Below, in pieces: positions 1 to 8,913 of a stretch of 64,000 nucleotides of DNA (position 1 is the stretch's first letter; every line of letters begins with the position of its first letter). Below the pieces are notes generated by a model that did not search any database, was not told where the DNA came from, and saw only the letters and a program-made list of their open reading frames with translations. Source of the stretch: Tepidibacter sp. (GTDB lineage Bacteria; Bacillota; Clostridia; Peptostreptococcales; Peptostreptococcaceae). The stretch covers positions 1 through 64,000 of the forward strand of contig NZ_JAOASI010000018.1 in assembly GCF_025210165.1 (NCBI RefSeq), in the 5' to 3' direction. The position numbers and the translations under genes were made by a program.

Positions 1-434
1 CAGAAATATCATTAAGTGACTTAGAAGAAGCTAAGGATAAAGTAACGTTAGTTAAGGATGAGGGAACAAACTTCATTAAGTATGTATTATTAACAGAGGA
101 TGCAAGTGAAAAGGCTACAGCTCCTGTAGTTGACTTAGTACCAGCAACTACATTCACATCAGTTGCTTCTGCAGATAATGCAAATGGAACAGCAACATTA
201 ACAGCAACTTATGATGTAAATAAAGATGATGAAGTTACATTTAAGGTTTATGATAATGCTAATAAGGTAGTAGCATTCAAGGATGTAGCGGCAGCTGCTA
301 ATGATGCGAAAGCTACAACAACAACTATAGCAGTTGATGATGTAGATGGAACTAGAGTATACACTGTTAAGATACTTGTAAACGGTAAAGAAATTTCAGA
401 AAAACTTGTATCAGTAACAATTTCAGGTAACTAA
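1..434 (+). CDS. S-layer protein, 3' end only (upstream tandem copy)
   Basis: The window opens inside a reading frame (codons start at position 3) that ends with TAA at 432-434. Its last ~144 residues match the C-terminus of the complete S-layer protein at 955-3930 almost position for position. The first 40 or so residues are nearly identical, and both end in the same VSVTISGN tail. It is therefore the 3' end of a tandem paralogue. The start, signal peptide and any SLH domains lie outside the window. Divergence is highest in the acidic/threonine-rich stretch about 60 residues before the end. Paralogy is seen directly; an S-layer role is inferred from the neighbour. Confidence 0.9.
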   Translation, partial: EISLSDLEEAKDKVTLVKDEGTNFIKYVLLTEDASEKATAPVVDLVPATTFTSVASADNANGTATLTATYDVNKDDEVTFKVYDNANKVVAFKDVAAAANDAKATTTTIAVDDVDGTRVYTVKILVNGKEISEKLVSVTISGN

Positions 435-541
435 AATTAGTACTCGCTAACACGGTGACTCACGTCCCCAACAAGTCTTATGACTCGGTTGATTAAAAAT
501 AGTTCCAAGCGTAGCTTTCTTAATAGGTAATGAAATATTTG

Positions 542-574
542 AACCCCTAAATCATATGATTTAGGGGTTTGTTT
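542..574 (+). terminator. Rho-independent terminator of upstream S-layer gene
   Basis: A perfect 14-bp palindrome (AACCCCTAAATCAT and its complement, 542-569) is followed by TGTTT. It lies about 110 bp after the stop codon at 434. The stretch 435-541 holds no gene; its part near 495-530 faintly resembles the core of the hairpin family described elsewhere in the window. From 575 to 742 there is only AT-rich sequence. Confidence 0.85.
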
Positions 575-742
575 ATCTGTTAAAATATTATAAAGATTAT
601 AATTAAATGTAATTATAATAAATATATAGAAATAGTGTAAAAAATAACATTGGAAAACGAGGGAATATTTAGAAAAATGAAAGTAATAAAATGTAAATTT
701 CATAAAGGTTATTTAAAAAAATAATTTGTAACATAATTGTAA

Positions 743-771
743 TTGAAATTAATACCATGTAAGTGTATAAT
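743..771 (+). promoter_or_regulatory. Strong sigma-A-type promoter of the S-layer gene
   Basis: TTGAAA (743-748), a 17-bp spacer and a consensus TATAAT (766-771) form a near-perfect vegetative promoter. The start site would be near 778, giving an untranslated leader of about 175 nt before the ATG at 955. Strong promoters with long leaders are typical of S-layer genes. Confidence 0.8.
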
Positions 772-954
772 GGTTTTGTAGTTTACATACAAATAAAGGT
801 TTTTGAAGACGTTTAAAGAAATTCGACAATTTAGATCAAGAGCACAAGCCAAAATAAGACAACATGAGGAAAATGACAACTATAATGTTAAGAATTGCAA
901 AAAAAATCCTCGAATGACAAAATGAAAAGACAACTAAATTAGGGAGGAAATAAA
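772..954 (+). other. Long 5' leader of S-layer mRNA with repeated GACAA
   Basis: This gene-free leader carries the pentamer GACAA five times (starting at 825, 858, 875, 916 and 929). It ends in a strong ribosome site, AGGGAGG (941-947), eight bases before the ATG. A partial inverted match (GAGGA near 865 with TCCTC near 908) may form a weak hairpin. I recognise no known riboswitch. An mRNA-stability or regulator-binding role is only inferred. Confidence 0.5.
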
Positions 955-3930
955 ATGAAAAACACTAAAAAAGTACTTTCAGTTGCATTAGCTGGTGCTT
1001 TAGCATTCGGAACAATGGGTGCAGCATTTGCAGCAGCTCCAACAGATGTTAAAGGAACTGACTACGAGAGCGCAGTAGAAAGATTATCAGCACTTGATAT
1101 ATTAAAAGGTTATGAAGATGGAACATTCAAACCAGGAAAAACAATAACAAGAGCTGAATTTGCAGCGGTAATAGTAAGAGCATTAGGACTTGATGCTTCA
1201 GCTAAAGCATCAATGGGAAATACTTCTTTTAATGATGTTCCTGCTAGTCACTGGGCATCAGGATACATAAACATAGCATCAGGACTTAAAGTTATAAATG
1301 GAAAAGCTGAAGGAGTATTCGATCCAGAAGCACCAGTTAAGTATGAAGAAGCTGTAACTATGATAGTAAGATCATTAGGATACGAGCCAGCGGCAAAAGC
1401 TAAGGGTGGATACCCAAATGGATACTTAGTAGTAGCTGGACAAGAAGATATATCTGATGATGTTAAAGGAACAATAGGTTCATCTGCTCCAAGAGGAATA
1501 GTATCCCAATTAATGGACAACTCATTAGAAGTACCTATGATGGTTCAAGTAGGATACGGAGATGATGTAAAATACGTAAAATCTGGAACTGATGGTACTA
1601 CTAAAGAAACATTATTAACTGATAAATTAGACACTGAAAAAGTTGAAGAAAAAGTTATAGATATACCAAGAACTGATTCTAGCTTAGATGATAATGAAAT
1701 AAGACTTGAGAAAACAGGTGTTATCGAAGTTCCTGAAGGATTCAACTTCGAAGGAGTATATAATGCTAAAATCAAAGTATTTGTAAATGATGATGATGAG
1801 TTAGTATCATATGAAATGGATAGTGATACTGATGTATACTATGATGCTGTAGAATACACTTCATCTGACTCAGATCCAGTAAAATTAGTTGCTAAGGATA
1901 AGGAATATGACTTTGCTAAAGGTGCAACTATATATGAAAATGGTAAAAAAGTTAAAGAATCAGATTTAAATGCCAAATATTCATATGCTAAGGTTGTAAT
2001 TGAAGATAACGAGATATCTTCTTTAGAGGTATATGATTTAGATAATATGATTGTAGTCGATAAAGTAGAAAAAACTCATGTTCTTGGATATGAGGATGAT
2101 GTTAATTTCAAGGATTATGATTTAATTAAAGAAGGTAAGAACATAGAGCTTTCAGGTTTAGAAAAAGGAGATGTAGTATTCTATAATTCTTCTGCTGAGT
2201 ATGCTGAGGTATTCAACAAAACTGTAAAAGGTAAATTAGATAAGGTATTTGGAGATGGATTCAGATTAGATGATGAAGATTATGATATAACAAATGATTC
2301 TAAGTATGTTGATGATAATGAATTAGAAACAATAGATTCTGATATATTAGATGAAATGAAGGAAGCTGATAAAGAAGTAACTGTTTACTTTGATAGACAA
2401 GATGATGTTAGACTTGTATTAGGAGATCGTGGAGAAGTTAAAACAAGCACTACGGGAGCTTTATTAACAGCTGATATAGTTGTAGATACTGATGCTAGGG
2501 GAGAGCATACTCTTTTAGTAGATGTAATAAACAAGTCTGGTAAAGAGGTAAAATATAAGGTAGATGCTAACGATGTAGAAATAGATATAGTTAAGAAGTG
2601 GGCAACAGCTTCTGCTAATAAAGCTGCAGTAGAAGGTATTTCAGGAGTTACAAGCCAACAAGCGTCTTCTGGTTCAGTAACAGTAGATAAGGCTTGGGAT
2701 AAGTATACAACTGATGAGAAGGAAGCTATAACTAAGCATTATTTCGATTCTTCTAATGTATATGGAAAAGGTGGAGTAACTGTTGTTACAACTAATGGAA
2801 CAGGTACTAACACAGTTAAAAAAGGAACTATAATCGAGATTAAGGTTGACGAAGATGGAGATGTAACTGAATTAACTTTAGATCTTGATGATAAGATAGT
2901 ATCTTCAAATGTTAAAACTGATGCAAAATATGCAGAAGGTAAAAAGCTTGAAAAATCTTCATTAGTATTTGATGCAACAGAAGGAATAGATGAAGATGAT
3001 ACAGAAGTAAGTGCTTGGGAAAAGGTTAAATTTGAAACTGTTAAAGCAGGAACAGTATACTATGACGAAGATGGAAAAATCACTTACATAGCTGTAACGG
3101 ATTCAGAAAGAGATAGTGATGATGTTGAAGATTACGCAGCTCTTGTAACTAGCGTTAAGAAGTTATCGGGTAATGATGATGAGTGGAGAATAAAGGCTTA
3201 TGTAGATGGAACTGAAAAAACATTCTATACAGATAGATCTATAACAGCTGCTTCAGTATCAGCTGGAGAAGTTGCTATGATTTATGTTGATTCTGAAACT
3301 GGAGAACTAGTAAAAGGAACAACAGCAGGTATAGATAATACTGCAGCAGATATAGATGCAATGGCTAAAGCTGAAACTGAGAAAGTTGTTACAGACGTTA
3401 AAGTATCAGATAAGAAGTTAACTGTTTATGGAACTGAATACAGATTAGCAAAAGATGCATATGTATTTGATATAGAAGATACTGATGATATAGATGAGAT
3501 ATCATTAAGCGACTTAGAAGAAGGTAAGGATAAAGTAACTTTAGTTAAGGATGAGGGAACAGACTTTATCAAGTATGTATTATTAACAGAAGATGCAAGT
3601 GAGAAGGCTACAGCTCCTGTAGTTGATGCAGTTCCTACAACTGTATTCAAATCAATTGCTTCTTCAGATAATTCAAATGGAACAGCAACTGTAACTGCTA
3701 CGTATGATGTAAATAAAGGTGATGAAGTTACATTCAAAGCTTATGATAATACTAATAAGATAGTAGCATTTACAGATGTAGCAGCAGCTTCAGATGATAC
3801 TAAAGCTAAAACAGCTACTTTAACAATAACTGATGGAAATAATGGAACTAAAGTATACACTGTTAAGATAGTTGTAAATGGTAAAGAAGTTTCACAAAGA
3901 CTTGTATCAGTAACAATTTCTGGTAACTAA
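955..3930 (+). CDS. S-layer protein with N-terminal SLH domains
   Basis: This 991-aa secreted protein probably forms the crystalline surface layer. An N-terminal signal peptide (residues 1 to about 26, AFA cleavage type) is followed by SLH domain 1 (about 36-80) and SLH domain 2 (about 92-143). A degenerate third SLH lies around 150-200. SLH domains bind secondary wall polymer. The remaining ~790 residues are acidic, Lys/Asp/Val/Thr-rich and beta-type, with few aromatics and no obvious catalytic motif. The ATG is fixed by an ideal ribosome site (AGGGAGG). Its last ~144 residues are duplicated in the preceding gene at 1-434, so this is a tandem slp pair. It lies next to secA2, the usual exporter of such proteins in clostridia and Bacillus anthracis. 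Family is confident; export by the neighbouring SecA2 is inferred. Confidence 0.93.
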   Translation: MKNTKKVLSVALAGALAFGTMGAAFAAAPTDVKGTDYESAVERLSALDILKGYEDGTFKPGKTITRAEFAAVIVRALGLDASAKASMGNTSFNDVPASHWASGYINIASGLKVINGKAEGVFDPEAPVKYEEAVTMIVRSLGYEPAAKAKGGYPNGYLVVAGQEDISDDVKGTIGSSAPRGIVSQLMDNSLEVPMMVQVGYGDDVKYVKSGTDGTTKETLLTDKLDTEKVEEKVIDIPRTDSSLDDNEIRLEKTGVIEVPEGFNFEGVYNAKIKVFVNDDDELVSYEMDSDTDVYYDAVEYTSSDSDPVKLVAKDKEYDFAKGATIYENGKKVKESDLNAKYSYAKVVIEDNEISSLEVYDLDNMIVVDKVEKTHVLGYEDDVNFKDYDLIKEGKNIELSGLEKGDVVFYNSSAEYAEVFNKTVKGKLDKVFGDGFRLDDEDYDITNDSKYVDDNELETIDSDILDEMKEADKEVTVYFDRQDDVRLVLGDRGEVKTSTTGALLTADIVVDTDARGEHTLLVDVINKSGKEVKYKVDANDVEIDIVKKWATASANKAAVEGISGVTSQQASSGSVTVDKAWDKYTTDEKEAITKHYFDSSNVYGKGGVTVVTTNGTGTNTVKKGTIIEIKVDEDGDVTELTLDLDDKIVSSNVKTDAKYAEGKKLEKSSLVFDATEGIDEDDTEVSAWEKVKFETVKAGTVYYDEDGKITYIAVTDSERDSDDVEDYAALVTSVKKLSGNDDEWRIKAYVDGTEKTFYTDRSITAASVSAGEVAMIYVDSETGELVKGTTAGIDNTAADIDAMAKAETEKVVTDVKVSDKKLTVYGTEYRLAKDAYVFDIEDTDDIDEISLSDLEEGKDKVTLVKDEGTDFIKYVLLTEDASEKATAPVVDAVPTTVFKSIASSDNSNGTATVTATYDVNKGDEVTFKAYDNTNKIVAFTDVAAASDDTKAKTATLTITDGNNGTKVYTVKIVVNGKEVSQRLVSVTISGN

Positions 3931-3953
3931 TAAATATTATAAATGATAAAACA

Positions 3954-3986
3954 AAAACTCGGAGGATTTAATCCTCTGAGTTTTTT
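3954..3986 (+). terminator. Terminator of S-layer gene
   Basis: The stem AAAACTCGGAGGAT pairs with ATCCTCTGAGTTTT (one G-T wobble) and runs into TTTTTT, 24 bp after the S-layer stop codon. It separates the abundant slp transcript from secA2. Confidence 0.85.
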
Positions 3987-4107
3987 CTTTGAGCATTAAA
4001 ATTATAGTTATCCACAAGTTAAAGATGAATATAATAAAAAAAAGTATAATAAACTTCTTTAATTCTAATAATAATGATATCTATGGAAAACTATATACAT
4101 ATATAAT

Positions 4108-4199
4108 AAGTTTCACTTTATCCGAAAACTAAAAGTTCTAAGACTGAAGATAAGAACTTAACAGCTTCTGGATTAGTTTAACATTAAGTTTCACTTTAT
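4108..4199 (+). repeat. Degenerate hairpin element bounded by 14-bp direct repeats
   Basis: AAGTTTCACTTTAT occurs at 4108-4121 and again at 4186-4199. Between them lies TAAAAGTTCTAA...AGAACTTAAC, which resembles the inner stem of the ~200-bp hairpin family (for example 37375-37576). It sits just upstream of the secA2 ribosome site, so it forms part of the secA2 leader. It may be a decayed copy of that family. Confidence 0.4.
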
Positions 4200-4213
4200 A
4201 TAGGAGGAATGTT

Positions 4214-7200
4214 ATGGTGAATTTTTTTGAGGGGATAATAAATCCTCATGATAAAAAAATAAAGCAACTAGAAAAAAGAGCAGATAATATACTTGCATTT
4301 GAAGAAAAATTTAAAACTTTAACTGATGAAGAATTAAAAAAGAAAACTGAGGAATTCAAAAATAGACTAAAGAATGGTCAAAATTCAGATGATATATTAG
4401 AAGAAGCTTTTGCAGTGGTTAGAGAAGCATCTTTTAGAGTGTTTAATATGAAACATTATAAAGTACAATTAATGGGTGGAATATGTCTTCATGAAGGTAA
4501 TATTGCTCAGATGAAAACAGGTGAAGGTAAAACTCTTGTAGTTACACTGCCTACTTATTTGAATGCATTAACAGGTGAAGGAGTATTTGTGATAACTGCT
4601 AATGAATATCTTGCCTTAAGAGATAAGCAGGAAATGGGAAAATTGTATGAGTTCTTAGGATTAACAGTTGGACTTACTAATAGAGAATTAAATGTATACC
4701 ATAAAAAGGAAGTATATAACTGTGATATAGTGTATGGTACTAATTCTGAGTTTGGGTTTGATTATTTAAAAGATAATATGGTTACTGTTAAACAAAATGT
4801 AGTTCAAACAAGAAGAAATTTTGCGATAATAGATGAAGTTGATTCAATACTTATAGATGATGCTAGAACTCCACTTATAATAACAGGAGATGCCGCAAGA
4901 CCATCTCAATATTATATTACAGTAGATAAATTTATAAAATCTCTTCAAAATAAAGATTATGAAATAGATAATGAAAAGAAAGTAGCTAATCTAACTCAAA
5001 TAGGAATACAAAAGAGTGAGAGAATATTTGGTATAGATAACATAGCTGATATAAAGAATACGGAGTTATACCATCATATAAGACAGTCTCTTCAAGCTAA
5101 TTATGTATTTACTAAGGATAAGGACTATTTAGTTGAGGGCAATGAAGTAATGATAATAGATAAGTTTACAGGAAGAGCACTTCCGGGAAGAAGATTTGGA
5201 AAAGGTCTTCATCAAGCACTTGAAGCTAAAGAAAATGTAGAAATAAAGAAGGAAACAAAAACTCAAGCTATGATTACATATCAAAACTATTTTAAATTAT
5301 TTAATAAAATAGCTGGTATGACTGGTACTGCATATAGTCAAAAACAAGAATTTAAAAGTATATATAATGTGGATGTTATATGTATACCTACGAATAAAGA
5401 AGTAAAAAGAATAGATAAAGGTGATTTATTATTTAAAACAAAAGAAGCTAAATTTAAAGCATTAATAAATGAAGTTCAGAAAAGACATAAAAAAGGACAA
5501 CCTATATTAATAGGAACTATATATATAGATGAATCAGAAGTATTAAGTAGAATGTTAACTAAAAATAACATAAAGCACAAAATTTTAAATGCAAAGCAGA
5601 ACAAGGATGAAGCTGAAATTATATCAAATGCTGGCCAAAGAGAAGCTGTAACTATAGCAACTAATATGGCAGGACGTGGAACTGATATAAAGCTTGGAGA
5701 TAAAGTTAGTGAACTTGGAGGTCTTTATGTAATAGGTACAGAAAGGCATGATTCAAGAAGAATAGATAATCAGTTAAGAGGGCGTTCTGGTCGTCAGGGA
5801 GATCCGGGTGAGAGTCAATTCTTTATATCGCTTGAAGATTCTTTATTTTCTAAGGTAGGGAAAGAGGCATTAGATAGAATTGTAAAGGTAGTAGATAAGA
5901 TGAATTTAGGTTCAGATGATTTTATACAGGATAAGCTGGTATCTCAAGCTATAGATGGAATACAAAAGACCGTAGAAAATACTAATTATAATGTTAGAAA
6001 GAATACTCTTGAATTTGATCAAATATTAAATAAGCAAAGAGAGACTATATATAATGAAAGAAACAAGATATTAAATGGAGAAGATATGAGTGAATTTATC
6101 TACGGTATTTTAAAGGATACTATAGATAAAAATATAGATAGTTATACATCTAATAGTGAATATCCTGAAGAATGGGATTTAGATTCTGTACAAAATTATT
6201 TGAATAAAACATTTAAATTCAATAATTATATAGATTTCACTAAAATGGAAAGTAGAGAGATTGAAAATTTAGATAAAGATGATATAAAGAAAAAAGCATA
6301 CGATAAAGCTATTGAGTCATATAAAGAAAAGGTAGAGATAACTGGTAAAGAACAGCTTAGATACTTGGAAAGAGTGACTTTAATGAAGAATATAGATGAT
6401 AAGTGGACAGATCATTTAGATGTTGTGGATCAAATAAGACAAGGAATAATATTCCAACATATAGGTGGTCAAAATCCTGTTAGAATATTCAATAAAGAAG
6501 CTTACGATATGTTTTCAAATATGCTAGAAGAAATAAAAGAGAACTCTATAGAATCTTTATTTATAATAGCTAATATAAATGAAGAATTAGATGAGGTTAA
6601 AAAAATTAAAAGAGAGCATGAGCTTAATGAAGAACAGAGAATGAAAAGAGTAGAGGAATTAGAAGATAAATATAGAATTAGCAGATGGTTTTTATCAAAA
6701 ATCCCATCTAATATTCCTAACATAAAGCTTAATGTAGATATAAATGCTACAGAAGAAGTTGCTGCAACTGTAAGTCTTTATTATATGGACAATGGATATG
6801 AAGAAAAATTAGAAGAGTATGATAAGGATGTAAAAATAAAAGGTATATATGTCACTGATTTTGAAAAACCTAAAGATAAGAACTGGAATATGGGATGGTA
6901 TCAAATAAAAATATTTGTCTCAAAGCAAGAGGTTAAACATATAGATTTTATAGTAGATAAGCCATCTAGAGAATTAGAAGCTCATAATCTTAAGAATATA
7001 ATATTTTTTGAGAATCAAAAAGAACTATTTATAGATACAGGTATAGATTGTTATGAAGAGAATATAAAAGGCGAACTTGTATATAATAAAAACGAAAAAA
7101 CTAAGATGAAATTTGAAATTCCTGGTGAAGATAATAAGGTGAAAATTAAAATTAGAAGTTCTAATGATTTATGGAAAAATGGATATTATGAAGTAAGTCT

Positions 7201-7495
7201 TTATAAAGATAATGAAAAAATAATAATACCATTTATAGTAGCTGATAAATATACGAAAGAACAAGGTGTATTCACTTTAAATTTAAAATCTATTAAGAAA
7301 GACAAAAAAGAAGTCATAGGAGAGTTAATAAGTATAGAAAATAATAAAATACTTTCAAGTATTCCTATAAAGCTTGATGAAAATGCTAAAGTATCTATAT
7401 CGTTTAAATCAGAGTTAATGCAAGAAGGTAGATACGAATTTAGACTTATAGAAAATGAAGATATTCTTTGTAGAGAGATATTTATTATAGGTTAA
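4214..7495 (+). CDS. secA2: Accessory preprotein translocase ATPase SecA2
   Basis: This 1093-aa ATPase drives export of a subset of secreted proteins, typically S-layer proteins. Walker A (MKTGEGKTL) is near residue 100 and the Walker B DEVDS near 206. The preprotein cross-linking region follows, then the second helicase lobe (TNMAGRGTDIKL, RGRSGRQGD), then scaffold and wing domains to about residue 790. SecA is usually 780-900 aa. Here the zinc-binding tail is absent and ~260 extra residues form three tandem ~90-residue beta-rich repeats (about 833-925, 926-1013, 1017-1093). Each repeat closes with a G-x-Y-x4-L...F-I-V pattern. The ATG follows TAGGAGGAATGTT. Location beside the slp genes and absence of the tail identify it as SecA2 rather than housekeeping SecA. 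The role of the repeats is unknown. Confidence 0.92.
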   Translation: MVNFFEGIINPHDKKIKQLEKRADNILAFEEKFKTLTDEELKKKTEEFKNRLKNGQNSDDILEEAFAVVREASFRVFNMKHYKVQLMGGICLHEGNIAQMKTGEGKTLVVTLPTYLNALTGEGVFVITANEYLALRDKQEMGKLYEFLGLTVGLTNRELNVYHKKEVYNCDIVYGTNSEFGFDYLKDNMVTVKQNVVQTRRNFAIIDEVDSILIDDARTPLIITGDAARPSQYYITVDKFIKSLQNKDYEIDNEKKVANLTQIGIQKSERIFGIDNIADIKNTELYHHIRQSLQANYVFTKDKDYLVEGNEVMIIDKFTGRALPGRRFGKGLHQALEAKENVEIKKETKTQAMITYQNYFKLFNKIAGMTGTAYSQKQEFKSIYNVDVICIPTNKEVKRIDKGDLLFKTKEAKFKALINEVQKRHKKGQPILIGTIYIDESEVLSRMLTKNNIKHKILNAKQNKDEAEIISNAGQREAVTIATNMAGRGTDIKLGDKVSELGGLYVIGTERHDSRRIDNQLRGRSGRQGDPGESQFFISLEDSLFSKVGKEALDRIVKVVDKMNLGSDDFIQDKLVSQAIDGIQKTVENTNYNVRKNTLEFDQILNKQRETIYNERNKILNGEDMSEFIYGILKDTIDKNIDSYTSNSEYPEEWDLDSVQNYLNKTFKFNNYIDFTKMESREIENLDKDDIKKKAYDKAIESYKEKVEITGKEQLRYLERVTLMKNIDDKWTDHLDVVDQIRQGIIFQHIGGQNPVRIFNKEAYDMFSNMLEEIKENSIESLFIIANINEELDEVKKIKREHELNEEQRMKRVEELEDKYRISRWFLSKIPSNIPNIKLNVDINATEEVAATVSLYYMDNGYEEKLEEYDKDVKIKGIYVTDFEKPKDKNWNMGWYQIKIFVSKQEVKHIDFIVDKPSRELEAHNLKNIIFFENQKELFIDTGIDCYEENIKGELVYNKNEKTKMKFEIPGEDNKVKIKIRSSNDLWKNGYYEVSLYKDNEKIIIPFIVADKYTKEQGVFTLNLKSIKKDKKEVIGELISIENNKILSSIPIKLDENAKVSISFKSELMQEGRYEFRLIENEDILCREIFIIG

Positions 7496-7521
7496 GTTTC
7501 GCAGGAAAAGGAGGATTTAAT

Positions 7522-8196
7522 GTGGAGAATAGAGTAAGAGTACAAGTACCAGAAGAGCTTCAAGAGTATATGTGGTTTAGATATATGCCTCTTTCAACTT
7601 ACAAGACTTACTTAGTTGTGGGTGCTACTGCTTCTCAGGAATTAAAAGGTCTTGAAGCTACTCAGAATATATTAAATACAAAGCTTGAAGGAGGAGAAGA
7701 ACATCCTCAGGTTGTAGAAGATAAGAAGAATATTTTAAAAAAAATAGGTCTTGAGTATCCAAAAACAAGACAAGATGATTTAGATCTTTTATTAAAATAT
7801 AAACTAGTAGAACTTAAAAAAGATGAAGAAGATACTATGTATTACGAGTATACAAAACCAGTTCCAAAACCAGAAGATGTACTAAATATTGATGATGAAG
7901 AAAAACAAATTCTTAAGAATATAAAATTCGAAGTAAAACATCAAGATGATTTAAATCAAGTATTAACCCTTATTATAAACAGTAATGGAAATATACTTAC
8001 AACACTTGATCATATTCATAATATGACTGATGTTAAGCATGCAGATATAAAGACTATTTTAGAGTATTTATTAAATGAAGGATCTATAAAGGTTAAAGCA
8101 GATAAAGATATGAAGCATCTTAGAAAGAATGATAAGGTTTATGTAAGTATAGATAAAGAAGTATTTGAGAAAAAGAGATTTGTAATAGGTCAATAA
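7522..8196 (+). CDS. Unknown cytosolic protein linked to secA2
   Basis: This 224-aa charged protein has no signal peptide or membrane segment. It begins with GTG after an AAGGAGG ribosome site, 27 bp behind secA2, so the two are probably co-transcribed and share the terminator at 8218-8256. I do not recognise a family. The C-terminal half (about 125-215) looks like a helical, winged-helix-type fold, with NQVLTLIINSNGNILTTLDH and KTILEYLLNEGSIKVKADK. The N-terminal half is amphipathic and Glu/Lys-rich. In B. anthracis an S-layer assembly protein (SlaP) is encoded next to secA2. A comparable SecA2-accessory role is inferred from position only, since I cannot show sequence homology. A small regulator is the alternative. 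Confidence 0.75.
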   Translation: MENRVRVQVPEELQEYMWFRYMPLSTYKTYLVVGATASQELKGLEATQNILNTKLEGGEEHPQVVEDKKNILKKIGLEYPKTRQDDLDLLLKYKLVELKKDEEDTMYYEYTKPVPKPEDVLNIDDEEKQILKNIKFEVKHQDDLNQVLTLIINSNGNILTTLDHIHNMTDVKHADIKTILEYLLNEGSIKVKADKDMKHLRKNDKVYVSIDKEVFEKKRFVIGQ

Positions 8197-8217
8197 AATA
8201 TTATTAATATAAAGTAG

Positions 8218-8256
8218 ATACCTAGATTTCATTAAATGAAGTCTGGGTATTTTTTG
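8218..8256 (+). terminator. Terminator of secA2 operon
   Basis: ATACCTAGATTTCATT pairs with AATGAAGTCTGGGTAT (G-T wobbles only) and is followed by TTTTTT. It begins 22 bp after the stop at 8196. Confidence 0.85.
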
Positions 8257-8282
8257 CTTTTCAAGGATTATGTGCTTAATCC

Positions 8283-8482
8283 AAAATGAAGGGAATCAAA
8301 ATACCGCTCATGTATTAAATATTTTTAATAGAACTAAAAATTATATCTTATTGAATATCCTAAAAGTTCTAAACTCCCTAGCGGTCAAACAACGAACTTT
8401 CTTAACGGATATTCAAACGATGAATTTAGTTCTATACAAAAATATTTAAATCATTCTCTAATATTTTAATCCCCTTCATTTT
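8283..8482 (+). repeat. ~200-bp long-hairpin element, copy A
   Basis: The outer stem AAAATGAAGGG (8283-8293) pairs with CCCTTCATTTT (8472-8482). Internal arms also pair (CATGTATTAAATATTTTT with AAAAATATTTAAATCAT). The central hairpin is GAATATCC...GGATATTC with AAGTTC/GAACTT around a loop containing CTCCCTAGCGGTCA. The same architecture recurs at 21331, 31313 and 37375 and inverted at 8543. No reading frame is present. Confidence 0.85.
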
Positions 8483-8542
8483 GTAAGTTTAGTTATTAAT
8501 TATGAGGTAAGAGCTATTTTACTTTATAGATATTGATATTAA

Positions 8543-8740
8543 AAAACTGTATATAAAAATGTTAGTGAATGCTTTTAGATATTTTGACTAATATAACTTA
8601 GGTTTTATCGTTTAATAATCCGTTAAGAAATTTGCGTGTCTGAGCGTAGGGAGTTCGTAAATTTTAGGGTTATTAATAAGAGAAAATCTTAGTTATATTC
8701 AAAATATTGTTGTATTCACGGTATTTTTATATATAGTTTT
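8543..8740 (-). repeat. Long-hairpin element, copy B (inverted orientation)
   Basis: The core reads AATCCGTTAAGAAATTTGCG...TTTTAGGGTTATT, the reverse complement of the core in the other copies. The outer stem is AAAACTGTATATAAAAAT pairing with GTATTTTTATATATAGTTTT. Together with copy A it fills most of the 717-bp gap 8197-8913. The remainder (8741-8856) is AT-rich with nothing else recognised. Confidence 0.75.
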
Positions 8741-8856
8741 GATAACTCACAAAGAAAATATAAATTTAGAACTTCCAAATAAAGATTTTTGTTTTATGCT
8801 AATATCATAATAGAAATATTTTCAATAGGACTTGTTTTGAATTTGTACTATAAAAG

Positions 8857-8888
8857 TTCACACTAGATGCCGACATATAGTGTATAAT
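8857..8888 (+). promoter_or_regulatory. Probable promoter of the Ig/IPT surface operon
   Basis: A consensus TATAAT (8883-8888) sits in AGTGTATAATG, the same context as in the S-layer promoter. The only recognisable -35 (TTCACA, 8857-8862) is 20 bp away, too far for a good promoter, so it may need an activator. A G-rich ribosome site (AGGGGGGGAG) follows before the ATG at 8914. Confidence 0.45.
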
Positions 8889-8913
8889 GTAGACTTATAG
8901 GGGGGGAGATAAA

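Noticed and set aside
772..954. Cyclic-di-GMP riboswitch in the S-layer leader
   Set aside because: I looked for GEMM-type motifs because of the surface role and the nearby GGDEF/EAL gene, but the conserved aptamer sequence and its two stems are absent.
8283..8740. CRISPR array or insertion sequence as explanation of the repeats
   Set aside because: Copies are single, dispersed, palindromic and non-coding, with no regular spacers and no transposase.
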